From Bacteroidota bacterium (GTDB taxonomy: Bacteria > Bacteroidota > Bacteroidia > B-17B0 > Aurantibacillaceae), in NCBI GenBank assembly GCA_025360565.1, contig JANYBY010000076.1, forward strand, positions 1-6,678: 6,678 bases of DNA, read 5' to 3'. The notes beneath the pieces are model-generated. The model did no database searches and was not told the origin of the DNA. It saw only the letters and a list, made by a program, of their open reading frames with translations. Numbering within the stretch: position 1 is the first letter of the stretch; each line of letters opens with the position of its first letter. Both the position numbers and the translations under genes were made by a program. Positions 1 through 5,384 of the stretch are shown here, in pieces.

Positions 1-2
1 TC

Positions 3-227
3 TTCAATGTAAAAGGCATTGGCCTTAAAACTGAAGGTTTCACAATGGAGATCTACGATCGTTGGGGTACTTTGATCTACAGCACTAAAGATGTTATGAA
101 AGGCTGGGATGGCACTGTTAAAGGCTTGTACGTAGACAATGGAATATATGTTTTCAAAATTAAAGCAATGGGTGCTAACGGCGAAGGCAAAAAAGAATAC
201 GTTGGCCATGTAAGCTTACTAAAATAA
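3..227 (+). CDS. C-terminal end of a secreted protein with a type IX secretion (CHU_C, type B) sorting domain; 5' end outside the window
   Basis: The reading frame is open from the left edge (first full codon at 3) to a TAA at 225-227, giving 74 residues of a protein whose start is missing. The visible part begins FNVKGIGLKTEGFTMEIYDR and contains the hallmarks of the gliding-motility-associated C-terminal domain: IYDRWGTLIY, then GWDGT, then NGIYVFKIKA, ending in YVGHVSLLK. In Bacteroidota this domain sits at the extreme C-terminus of large surface or secreted proteins and directs them through the type IX secretion system. The passenger domain, and therefore the function, lies outside the window. 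The in-frame ATG at 45 falls inside the conserved domain and is not a real start. A strong terminator follows, so this gene ends its transcription unit. Confidence 0.93.
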   Translation, partial: FNVKGIGLKTEGFTMEIYDRWGTLIYSTKDVMKGWDGTVKGLYVDNGIYVFKIKAMGANGEGKKEYVGHVSLLK

Positions 228-245
228 TCTTTTAAAACTTTTAAT

Positions 246-287
246 AAATCCCCTCTTAGTTCATCTAAGAGGGGATTTTTATTTTTT
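246..287 (+). terminator. Rho-independent terminator after the sorting-domain gene
   Basis: A perfect 14-bp stem (246-259 with 265-278, core CCCCTCTTAG/CTAAGAGGGG) closes a 5-base loop and runs into a T-rich tail (TTTTTATTTTTT, 276-287). It lies 19 bases after the upstream stop codon. It separates the secreted-protein gene from thyA and leaves only about 16 bases before the thyA start, so the thyA promoter either overlaps the terminator or transcription partly reads through. A weak TAnnTTTA-like box at 287-294 has no matching -33 element. Confidence 0.92.
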
Positions 288-303
288 ACATTTAGTGCCT
301 CAA

Positions 304-1098
304 ATGAAACAGTACCACGATCTAATGCGGCATGTTCTGGAATCGGGAACAAAAAAAACCGACCGAACGGGAACGGGAACCATAAGTGTTTTTGGATATC
401 AAATGCGCTTTGATCTTGAAAAAGGTTTCCCATTGCTCACTACAAAAAAAGTGCATACCAAAAGTATTATTCACGAATTGCTTTGGTTTTTAAAAGGCGA
501 AACAAATATTAAATATCTGAAAGATAACGGCGTTACAATTTGGGATGAATGGGCAGATGAAAAAGGAAACTTAGGGCCTGTTTACGGTTATCAATGGCGC
601 AGTTGGCCAACCCCATCGGGCGGGCATATAGATCAAATTACACAGGTAATTGAGATGATCAAAAAAAATCCGGACTCCAGAAGATTAATTGTAAGCGCAT
701 GGAATGTAGCGGATATTCCTAATATGAAATTACCGCCATGCCACGCGTTTTTTCAGTTTTATGTAGCCGATGGTAAATTGAGTTGCCAGCTTTATCAGAG
801 GAGTGCCGATATTTTTTTAGGCGTGCCTTTTAACATTGCATCTTACGCTTTACTTACATATATGGTGGCGCAGGTTTGTAATTTAAAGCCCGGCGAATTT
901 ATTCACACCCTTGGCGATGCGCATTTATATTCAAATCACCTGGAGCAAACAAGGCTGCAATTATCAAGAGATTTTAAGCCGCTACCTACTTTAAAAATAA
1001 ACACTGAGGTAAAAAATATTTTCGATTTTAAATTCGAAGACTTTGTTATTGAAAATTACAACCCACATCCTCACATTAAAGCAACAGTAGCTGTTTGA
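304..1098 (+). CDS. thyA: Thymidylate synthase (ThyA)
   Basis: Converts dUMP to dTMP with methylenetetrahydrofolate as carbon donor and reductant, in the cytoplasm; the only de novo route to thymidylate in cells that lack ThyX. The 264-residue product has the same length as E. coli ThyA and can be matched to it from end to end. Visible landmarks are the phosphate-binding loop DRTGTGT with Arg21, the segments HELLWFLKGETN and WDEWADEKGNLGPVYG, the catalytic Cys146 in PPCHAFFQFYVADG, the dUMP-binding QLYQRSADIFLGVPFNIASYA, and DAHLYSNH. The C-terminus HPHIKATVAV fits the usual closing tail, which ends in a hydrophobic residue. I chose ATG 304 because it reproduces the family start MKQYHDLM; a GTG at 295 in the same frame would add only three unconserved residues. 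No dihydrofolate reductase gene, a common partner, follows. Instead a cyclase-family gene starts 4 bases after the stop. Confidence 0.98.
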   Translation: MKQYHDLMRHVLESGTKKTDRTGTGTISVFGYQMRFDLEKGFPLLTTKKVHTKSIIHELLWFLKGETNIKYLKDNGVTIWDEWADEKGNLGPVYGYQWRSWPTPSGGHIDQITQVIEMIKKNPDSRRLIVSAWNVADIPNMKLPPCHAFFQFYVADGKLSCQLYQRSADIFLGVPFNIASYALLTYMVAQVCNLKPGEFIHTLGDAHLYSNHLEQTRLQLSRDFKPLPTLKINTEVKNIFDFKFEDFVIENYNPHPHIKATVAV

Positions 1099-1102
1099 CC
1101 CA

Positions 1103-1855
1103 ATGATAGCAACTATTTTTCATAGGGGAAAAGAATTTAAGGTGGATTTTTTTAAACCCCTTGATATTTCCATTCCGTTAACCGACAAAAAAGAGTGTGT
1201 AAGCGCATGGTATGTTGAACCTATGAAATTAGAACCCGTGGTTAACGGTTCATGGGTGGGCGATGTAAATAAAGGCGGAAGTGTAAATTTTAGAAACATA
1301 ACATTTAACCCACATGGCAATGGCACACATACCGAATGTGTAGGGCACATTAGCAAAGAATTTTATACCATCAATAAAAATCTGCATCGTTTTTTATTTG
1401 TTGCCGAATTAATTACCGTGTTGCCCCAAGAGCTTGAAAACGGTGACCATGTGATCACAAAAAAAATATTGGAAGACCATTTAAAAGATGTAATAGCCCC
1501 GGAAGCCTTGGTAATAAGGACTTTGAGCAACGGCCTTAATAAATTACATCATCAGTACAGTCATACCAATCCCCCTTTTGTTACAAAAGAGGCCATACTG
1601 TATTTAAATGAAATAGGCGTGGAGCATCTTTTAATTGATATGCCCAGCATTGATAAGGAAAATGATGATGGAAAGCTGGAAGCGCACCACGCGTTTTGGC
1701 AATATCCCGAAAACACATTGCTGCAAAAAACAATTACCGAATTAATTTATGTGCCCAACGAAATTTACGACGGAACATACATTTTAAATTTACAGATAGC
1801 CCCTTTTGAAAATGATGCAAGCCCGAGTAAACCGGTATTATACAAAGTTTTTTAA
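1103..1855 (+). CDS. Cyclase family protein (KynB-like metal-dependent hydrolase)
   Basis: A 250-residue protein of the cyclase/kynurenine formamidase-like superfamily (PF04199 type), enzymes that hydrolyse formamides, esters or related bonds with a bound divalent metal. Support comes from the N-terminal DISIPL segment, the metal-site region NPHGNGTHTECVGHI (about residues 69-83), the LLIDMPSID motif followed by HHAFW in the C-terminal half, and the ending YILNLQIAPFENDASPSKPV, which matches the family's closing strands. The usual metal motif is HxGTHxDxPxH. Here it reads H71-G-N-G-T-H76-T-E78-C-V-G-H82, with the first His shifted by one position and Asp replaced by Glu, so the substrate may differ from N-formylkynurenine. 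The start lies 4 bases after the thyA stop, suggesting co-transcription. No tryptophan-catabolism gene is nearby, so I do not assign kynB. No signal peptide is seen. Confidence 0.85.
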   Translation: MIATIFHRGKEFKVDFFKPLDISIPLTDKKECVSAWYVEPMKLEPVVNGSWVGDVNKGGSVNFRNITFNPHGNGTHTECVGHISKEFYTINKNLHRFLFVAELITVLPQELENGDHVITKKILEDHLKDVIAPEALVIRTLSNGLNKLHHQYSHTNPPFVTKEAILYLNEIGVEHLLIDMPSIDKENDDGKLEAHHAFWQYPENTLLQKTITELIYVPNEIYDGTYILNLQIAPFENDASPSKPVLYKVF

Positions 1856-1870
1856 GGGAATAGTTGGATG

Positions 1871-2135
1871 AAACGCAGGCAAATGCCGCGCCAGGGATGG
1901 AGCGGCGTGTTTGAGCTCTTTTTTTGTAGGTAAACCCTGACAGGGTTTTCTCGTGAAAAAATGTGACAAACCCTGTCAGGGTTAAACGGAACAATTCCGG
2001 GAATATTACCATGTTCCGCGTGAGCGATTGCAGCGGAAAGCCCGGAGCCGCGCCTGCCTCTTTGCGCGGCGAGGACTTGCAGCGAAAAGCGCGACCCAGC
2101 AATACAAAATGAAAGGGAAGCTGGGGCACGCCCAA
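1871..2135. repeat. GC-rich, hairpin-dense intergenic repeat element (no gene)
   Basis: This fills most of the 334-base gap between the cyclase and sigma-factor genes. It is visibly richer in G and C than its surroundings and is a chain of small dyads: GCCGC/GCGGC (1885-1889 with 1902-1906), a 16-bp inverted repeat (1933-1948 with 1968-1983), CGGAA/TTCCG (1987-1991 with 1995-1999), TTCCGC/GCGGAA (2014-2019 with 2033-2038), GCCGCGC/GCGCGGC (2047-2053 with 2064-2070), CCCAGC/GCTGGG (2095-2100 with 2120-2125) and the near-palindrome GGGCACGCCC (2124-2133). It also carries a direct repeat, TTGCAGCGGAAAGCCCG (2028-2044) and TTGCAGCGAAAAGCGCG (2077-2093), 15 of 17 identical. From memory, boxes such as GGGCGTGCCC and GGGCTTTCCGCTGC on the minus strand recur in intergenic elements of many Bacteroidota genomes; this is recall, not a search. 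A minus-strand open frame across it looks spurious. Confidence 0.7.
1932..1984. repeat. Inverted pair of AACCCTGACAGGGTT palindromes
   Basis: Two copies of a 15-base odd palindrome, AACCCTGACAGGGTT (1933-1947) and its reverse complement AACCCTGTCAGGGTT (1969-1983), face each other across about 20 bases. As a pair they form a perfect 16-bp stem (1933-1948 with 1968-1983). Each copy can also fold on itself with a 7-bp arm, so the element can switch between one long hairpin and two short ones. No T tract follows on either strand, so a normal terminator is unlikely, although the large stem could still slow polymerase or protect the 3' end of the thyA-cyclase message. It is embedded in the larger GC-rich repeat. 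Confidence 0.85.
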
Positions 2136-2189
2136 AAAGAAAGACACAATTTAAAAGCTTTGTTTTAACTCTTTATAAATTATAACTTT

Positions 2190-2789
2190 ATGACCTTGCA
2201 AAACAAAGAATTAAATTACGTGCTTGACCCAAAGAACTGGGTAGATAATTATTCGGATTACCTGTATAATTACGCATATTATAGGGTAAATAATCAGGCG
2301 CTGGCCGAAGACCTTGTGCAGGATACTTTTTTGGCGGGCATTAATGCGCAAAGCACCTACAAAGCTTTGGCCTCTGAAAAAACCTGGCTGGTAAGTATTT
2401 TAAAAAATAAAATAATAGATCATTATAAAAAGGCATCCACAAGAAACGAATCGCCTTTGCAAATAAGTTCAGATGAAGCGCCATCCTATGATTACTTTTT
2501 TGATAAACAAAAAATGGGGCATTGGCAAAAGGAAACATCGCCAAAGGACTGGGGAACCAACACCGAAGCGCAAATTGAAACCAAGGAGTTTTACGGTGTT
2601 TTGGAAAAATGTATGAGTAAAATACCTGAAAAGTGGCAAGGAATTTTTAAAATGAGTTTGCTGGATGAAAAAGATTCGGCTCTGGTTTGTAAGGAATTTA
2701 GTTTAAGCTCGTCAAACTTTTGGGTAATAATGCATAGGGCAAAACTACAAATAAGGGAATGCCTTGAAAAAAACTGGTTAAAATTGTAA
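2190..2789 (+). CDS. ECF RNA polymerase sigma factor (sigma-70 family, TIGR02943-like)
   Basis: A 199-residue alternative sigma factor that would direct RNA polymerase to a small regulon. Region 2 spans about residues 18-85, with YAYYRVNNQALAEDLVQDTF and TWLVSILKNKIIDHYKK, the helices that bind core polymerase and the -10 element. Region 4 spans about 136-195 (VLEKCMSKIPEKWQGIFKMS, then CKEFSLSSSNFWVIMHRAKL and RECLEKNW), the -35 reader. The linker containing FDKQKMGHWQKE and the C-terminal RECLEKNW are, from memory, features of the TIGR02943 sigma family, often found beside DUF692/DoxX clusters; the neisserial ecf locus with the anti-sigma MseR is the best known case. No region 3 is present, as expected for ECF. 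The stop overlaps the next gene's start by one base (TAATG), indicating translational coupling with its anti-sigma factor. The only early Met is at 2190. Confidence 0.92.
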   Translation: MTLQNKELNYVLDPKNWVDNYSDYLYNYAYYRVNNQALAEDLVQDTFLAGINAQSTYKALASEKTWLVSILKNKIIDHYKKASTRNESPLQISSDEAPSYDYFFDKQKMGHWQKETSPKDWGTNTEAQIETKEFYGVLEKCMSKIPEKWQGIFKMSLLDEKDSALVCKEFSLSSSNFWVIMHRAKLQIRECLEKNWLKL

Positions 2790-3070
2790 TGGAAGAAATT
2801 GCTGCACATACATATAAATGGTATAAATTTGGGTGTAAGGATGCGTCTTATCTCAAAACAAAAGCCGATTTTGAAAAGCTGAGCGTTTCGGAAAAAGTCT
2901 TGTATAAATTTCATTTGGTAACATGTAAATATTGCAGGCGATTTGTAAAACAAATTATCCAAATAGACACCCTTATTAAGGCAACTTTTAACAAATCAAC
3001 GCTTCAATTATCTCCGAAAAGGAAACTTGCTATAAATCAATTAATTACAGAAAAGTTAACGAAAAACTAA
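2789..3070 (+). CDS. Small zinc-finger (ZAS, zf-HC2-like) anti-sigma factor
   Basis: A 93-residue protein whose ATG overlaps the sigma-factor stop by one base. It carries the zinc-binding anti-sigma signature H42-x3-C46-x2-C49 (HLVTCKYC), preceded by Cys16 at the position where this family has a conserved C-x-E/D-A segment (here CKDASYLKTK). This matches short zf-HC2 proteins that clamp an ECF sigma factor and let go when the metal site is oxidised or loses zinc. There is no transmembrane stretch and no signal peptide, so it should sense a cytoplasmic cue such as thiol oxidation or copper displacing zinc. The residue set H42, C46, C49 plus C16 could form a four-ligand site. Its place between the sigma factor and the metallophore precursor suggests control of that locus, by comparison with neisserial MseR. 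The target promoters are not proven. Confidence 0.85.
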   Translation: MEEIAAHTYKWYKFGCKDASYLKTKADFEKLSVSEKVLYKFHLVTCKYCRRFVKQIIQIDTLIKATFNKSTLQLSPKRKLAINQLITEKLTKN

Positions 3071-3078
3071 CATTTTCG

Positions 3079-3106
3079 TGAAAGGTTTTCTGTTTCAGTT
3101 CGTACA
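3079..3106 (+). promoter_or_regulatory. Candidate ECF-type promoter of the precursor gene
   Basis: In the 66-base gap between the anti-sigma gene and the precursor gene, TGAAAG (3079-3084) and CGTACA (3101-3106) are separated by 16 bases. This is the usual geometry of ECF promoters, with a GAA/AAC-like -35 and a CGT-containing -10. An A-rich leader (AAAACAAACAAACAAA) follows up to the ATG at 3137, typical of strong Bacteroidota translation starts without a Shine-Dalgarno site. No copy of the same pair is evident upstream of the sigma gene, so autoregulation is not supported by sequence. The call rests on spacing and weak sequence similarity only. Confidence 0.35.
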
Positions 3107-3136
3107 TTAGACATAACTTAAAAACAAACAAACAAA

Positions 3137-3469
3137 ATGGAAAAAAAATCAACATTAGTAACTTGCGCAATGATTGCAAGTGCTTTATTAAGCGTGTCGG
3201 CTGTAAAAGCTACAAACAGTTTATTAGACTATAACACTTTAGGAACTGCAGGTGAAGTTCGTTCTTCATTAGTTAAAAGTATCGAAGCAACTTGCGGCGA
3301 GAAAAAAGCAGAAACTAAAGATGCTAAAGCTAAAGACACTAAAACCAAAGATGCTAAATGCGGCGAGAAAAAAGCTAAAGACGGCAAATGCGGCGAGAAA
3401 AAAGCTAAAGATGGCAAATGCGGAGAAGGCAAATGCGGAGAGAAGAAAAAAACTGAAACTCCAAAATAA
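3137..3469 (+). CDS. hvfA: HvfA-type precursor peptide of a copper-binding modified RiPP metallophore (EGKCG-like repeats)
   Basis: A 110-residue secreted peptide. Residues 1-25 form a signal peptide: a basic start (MEKKS), a hydrophobic core around residues 7-22, and a likely cut after VKA at residue 25. The leader then contains LGTAGEVRSSL (35-45), which resembles the LGSGAEVR-type motif I recall before the core of this family. The mature part has five Cys-Gly motifs: C53 (EATCG), C75 (DAKCG), C85 and C95 (both DGKCG) and C100 (EGKCG), set in a Lys/Glu/Ala-rich chain. In hvf and bufferin systems, EGKCG cysteines undergo four-electron oxidation to a thiooxazole or oxazolone-thioamide and bind copper. 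The DUF692 and DUF2063 genes that would do this follow directly. Cys10 lies inside the signal peptide with no lipobox. A strong terminator follows the stop. The low-complexity core means simple homology searches may miss this gene. Confidence 0.9.
   Translation: MEKKSTLVTCAMIASALLSVSAVKATNSLLDYNTLGTAGEVRSSLVKSIEATCGEKKAETKDAKAKDTKTKDAKCGEKKAKDGKCGEKKAKDGKCGEGKCGEKKKTETPK
3359..3436 (+). repeat. Tandem repeat encoding the Cys-Gly core motifs
   Basis: Two 30-base units, each beginning TGCGGCGAGAAAAAAGC (3359-3388 and 3389-3418), differ at one base (GAC against GAT) and each encode Cys-Gly-Glu-Lys-Lys-Ala-Lys-Asp-Gly-Lys. A shortened 15-base unit (3419-3433, TGCGGAGAAGGCAAA) and the start of a fourth follow. 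A related copy begins at 3293 around Cys53 and then diverges. The near-identity of the two full units suggests recent duplication, so the number of metal-binding motifs may vary between strains. Confidence 0.88.
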
Positions 3470-3475
3470 ATTTAT

Positions 3476-3511
3476 AAAATTTGCCCTTCAAATAGAAGGG
3501 CAAATTTTTTT
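3476..3511 (+). terminator. Rho-independent terminator between precursor and maturase genes
   Basis: A perfect 14-bp stem (3476-3489 with 3495-3508; core TTTGCCCTTC/GAAGGGCAAA) with a 5-base loop and seven T residues (3505-3511), beginning 7 bases after the precursor stop codon. The A-rich foot gives it some activity on the other strand as well. Its position implies that most transcripts end after the precursor and fewer continue into the enzyme genes, a common way to make RiPP precursor in excess. Confidence 0.9.
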
Positions 3512-3646
3512 AAGACATATATAAACCTGATCTCTCTGCGTTGGACCAAAAAATTTGATCCCGATAGCTATCGGGACATTTACGTATGTAAACTCCGGTT
3601 AAATTTTTTTTGTCCGCCTTGATATATCAGGTTTATAAATGTCTAA
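3511..3646. mobile_element. Small palindromic MITE-like insertion with TAA flanks
   Basis: Nineteen-base terminal inverted repeats, AGACATATATAAACCTGAT (3513-3531) and ATCAGGTTTATAAATGTCT (3626-3644), match at 18 of 19 positions. Inside them, GGACC-A-rich (3543-3556) and T-rich-GTCC (3601-3615) continue the pairing imperfectly, and the centre holds two further palindromes. If the ends are taken as GACAT and ATGTC, the element is 130 bp (3514-3643) flanked by a direct TAA on each side (3511-3513 and 3644-3646), a plausible 3-bp target duplication. It encodes no protein, so any movement would need a transposase elsewhere. It sits just after the T tract of the precursor terminator and before the maturase gene. 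A stable RNA hairpin with a processing role is the alternative reading. Confidence 0.6.
3559..3576. repeat. Perfect 18-bp palindrome TCCCGATAGCTATCGGGA
   Basis: This sequence equals its own reverse complement over 18 bases, in the middle of the palindromic insertion. A second small dyad, TTTAC-GTAT-GTAAA (3579-3592), follows it at once. From memory, the CCCGATAGCTATCGGG core is a frequent palindrome in Bacteroidota genomes, which would make it a dispersed repeat rather than a site specific to this locus; that is recall and was not checked. Confidence 0.8.
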
Positions 3647-3686
3647 GGTTTCCTACCTCAATAATTGCCCGACTAATATCTGATCA

Positions 3687-4526
3687 ATGAACGCCAATAA
3701 ATATACAGGTTTAGGTTTTAGAAAAGATTTTGCCGAAGAGCTCATCGACAGCAATATCTTAAAACCATCGTTTATTGAACTTGCTCCCGAAAACTGGATA
3801 GGCATGGGCGGATATTGGAAAAAACAATTGGATAAAGCGGCCGAAAAATTTCCGGTTACTTGTCACGGACTTTCACTTTCTATCGGGAGTCCGGATGAAT
3901 TGGATGTTGATTTTGTAAAGCAGGTAAAAAAATTCTTAAAACAATACAAGGTTAAAGTTTATTCAGAGCATTTAAGTTATTCAAAATGCGATAACGCACA
4001 TTTGTACGATCTGTTGCCAATTCCATTTAGAAAAGACGCGGTAAAACATATTGTGCAGCGCATTAAGCAAGTTCAAGATATTTTAGAAATGCCGATTGTA
4101 TTAGAAAATGTTTCGTACTACACACCGGTGGCGGCGCAAATGAAAGAGTCGGAATTTATTTCGGCTATTGTTAACGAGTCGGGATGTAATATGTTGCTGG
4201 ATGTAAATAATGTTTACGTAAATTCGTTTAACCACAAGTACGATGCTAAACAATTTTTAAAAGAATTGCCTTTAGATAAAGTGGCCTACATTCACATGGC
4301 CGGTCACGAACAGGTTTCGGAAACTTTAATAATTGACACACACGGCCAGGCTATTATTGACCCTGTGTTTGAATTATTTGAGTACGCCATTGGTTTGGTA
4401 AAACCTGTACCTGTATTATTGGAAAGAGATTTTAATATTCCGGAGTTTGATGAATTACAAGGAGAAATAAACAGACTGGATTCTATCATCGCTAAAAAAT
4501 GGCAAACACAACATGCACACGCTTAA
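3687..4526 (+). CDS. hvfB: DUF692 / MNIO-family RiPP peptide maturase (HvfB type)
   Basis: A 279-residue multinuclear non-heme iron oxidative enzyme with a TIM-barrel fold, about the usual length for DUF692 (MbnB/HvfB/BufB family). With its partner it would oxidise precursor cysteines using O2. Visible family motifs in order are GLGFR (8-12), the ELAPENW segment (31-37), H60 in CHGLSLSIGS, E94-H95 in SEHLSYS, E140-N141 in LENVSYY, D172 and N174-N175 in LLDVNNVYVNS, H203 and H207 in HMAGHE, D217 and H219 in DTHG, and E246 in LERD. These His, Asp, Asn and Glu residues are the expected metal ligands and all are present, so the enzyme looks intact. No signal peptide is seen, so it acts in the cytoplasm before export of the precursor. 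The last 14 bases overlap the next gene. It lies 160 bases after the precursor terminator, beyond the palindromic insertion, and may have its own promoter. Confidence 0.95.
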   Translation: MNANKYTGLGFRKDFAEELIDSNILKPSFIELAPENWIGMGGYWKKQLDKAAEKFPVTCHGLSLSIGSPDELDVDFVKQVKKFLKQYKVKVYSEHLSYSKCDNAHLYDLLPIPFRKDAVKHIVQRIKQVQDILEMPIVLENVSYYTPVAAQMKESEFISAIVNESGCNMLLDVNNVYVNSFNHKYDAKQFLKELPLDKVAYIHMAGHEQVSETLIIDTHGQAIIDPVFELFEYAIGLVKPVPVLLERDFNIPEFDELQGEINRLDSIIAKKWQTQHAHA

Positions 4527-5274
4527 TAACGAAACATATTTACAGCAATCTAAACTGGCAAATTATTGCCGTGATGGCGTTACGCCCGATGACCTGATAG
4601 ATATTAATAAAGATAATTTATACCAATACCGCCGTTTGTGTTTTAATATTGCAAGCGATATAATTGAAACTGCTTATCCCATTACATTTAGTTATTTGAA
4701 TAAAGATGTTTGGGAAGAACTGGTAACCGAATATTTTAAAGAGCATAAGTGCCAAACCACGCAAGTGTGGCGAATGCCTTTAGAGTTTTACGGATATTGC
4801 ATTGAAAAAAATATTGGTGAAAAATTAAACATCCCTTTTTTAAACGATTTGTTACATTTTGAATGGCTCGAATTGGAAGTACATACAATGGAAGACATCG
4901 AGTATCCGAAATTTACCGAAAACGGAGATTGGGTTAATGATAAGATCGCGATGAATCCGGAACATAAATTAATTCAATTAATGTACCCGGTGCACACCAC
5001 AGCGCCAAGTGAGGAGCTCACGGCCAAAAAGGGAGATTATTTTTTATTGATCTATCGCGAAAAAGAAAGCGGCAATGTTCAGTTTGTAGATCTGTCAATG
5101 TTCTATACTTATATTTTAGAGAACATAAAGAACGGTGTGCTGTTAAAAGATATTTTGGTTGAAGCAAACTCTTTGTTTCAAATAAACGATATTAAATTAT
5201 TAAAGGATCGTTCGATTGAGTTTATGAACGACCTTAAAAACCGAAATTTTATTGTGGGTTTTTTAGCGGAATAA
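4513..5274 (+). CDS. hvfC: DUF2063-type RiPP maturation partner (HvfC type)
   Basis: A 253-residue protein overlapping the maturase gene by 14 bases in another frame, a sign of translational coupling and of two subunits made together. The N-terminal domain (about 9-93) fits DUF2063: repeated Tyr/Arg helices (LYQYRRLCFNIASDI), AYP at 54-56 in place of the usual AFP, W67, and WRMPLEFYGY at 86-95. The C-terminal domain (about 100-253) is acidic, with FEWLELEV, a YPVH segment, and YFLLIYREKESGNVQFVDLS. In characterised systems this partner binds both the DUF692 enzyme and the leader of the precursor and is required for the cysteine modification. It is cytoplasmic by sequence. Divergence from proteobacterial members is considerable, so the assignment rests on motif order together with the neighbouring maturase gene. 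Confidence 0.88.
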   Translation: MHTLNNETYLQQSKLANYCRDGVTPDDLIDINKDNLYQYRRLCFNIASDIIETAYPITFSYLNKDVWEELVTEYFKEHKCQTTQVWRMPLEFYGYCIEKNIGEKLNIPFLNDLLHFEWLELEVHTMEDIEYPKFTENGDWVNDKIAMNPEHKLIQLMYPVHTTAPSEELTAKKGDYFLLIYREKESGNVQFVDLSMFYTYILENIKNGVLLKDILVEANSLFQINDIKLLKDRSIEFMNDLKNRNFIVGFLAE

Positions 5275-5281
5275 TTAATTT

Positions 5282-5343
5282 GGCCACAAAGACACCAAGC
5301 CACTAAGTTTCACCAAGCTTTTTGTATCTTCGGGTCTTAGTAC
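5282..5343. repeat. Intergenic CACAAAGACACCAAG-type imperfect inverted repeat
   Basis: The gap between the maturation-partner gene and the DoxX gene contains GGCCACAAAGACACCAAG and CCACTAAGTTTCACCAAG on the left (5283-5317) and CTTTTTGTATCTTCGGGTC then TTAGTACC on the right (5318-5343). The right part, reversed and complemented, resembles the left at roughly 13 of 20 positions. Runs of CACAAAG/CACCAAG/CACTAAG with this period recur between genes in many environmental Bacteroidota genomes, as far as I recall. It appears degenerate here and has no coding potential of its own, although one open frame reads through it into the next gene. Confidence 0.5.
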
Positions 5344-5384
5344 CCCTGACTTTCGAAGGGAGTTTTGGGGAAAAAACACCAATC

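Noticed and set aside
295..303. GTG at 295 as the thyA start.
   Set aside because: It adds three unconserved residues. ATG 304 gives the exact 264-residue family length and the conserved MKQY start.
1734..2147. A 137-residue minus-strand open frame across the gap before the sigma gene.
   Set aside because: It overlaps the end of the cyclase gene, is made mainly of the hairpin-rich repeat, and has no protein-like domain pattern. Similar frames arise from translating such repeats.
2159..2190. TTTG-N20-TAACTTTA as a promoter of the sigma gene.
   Set aside because: The -7-like box runs into the ATG at 2190, so transcription would start inside the coding sequence.
3293..3436. CRISPR-like or regulatory direct repeats.
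   Set aside because: The repeats are in frame, have no spacers, and encode the Cys-Gly motifs of the precursor peptide.
5322..5384. TTG at 5322 as the start of the DoxX gene.
   Set aside because: The added residues are encoded by intergenic repeat DNA and the conserved protein begins at ATG 5385.
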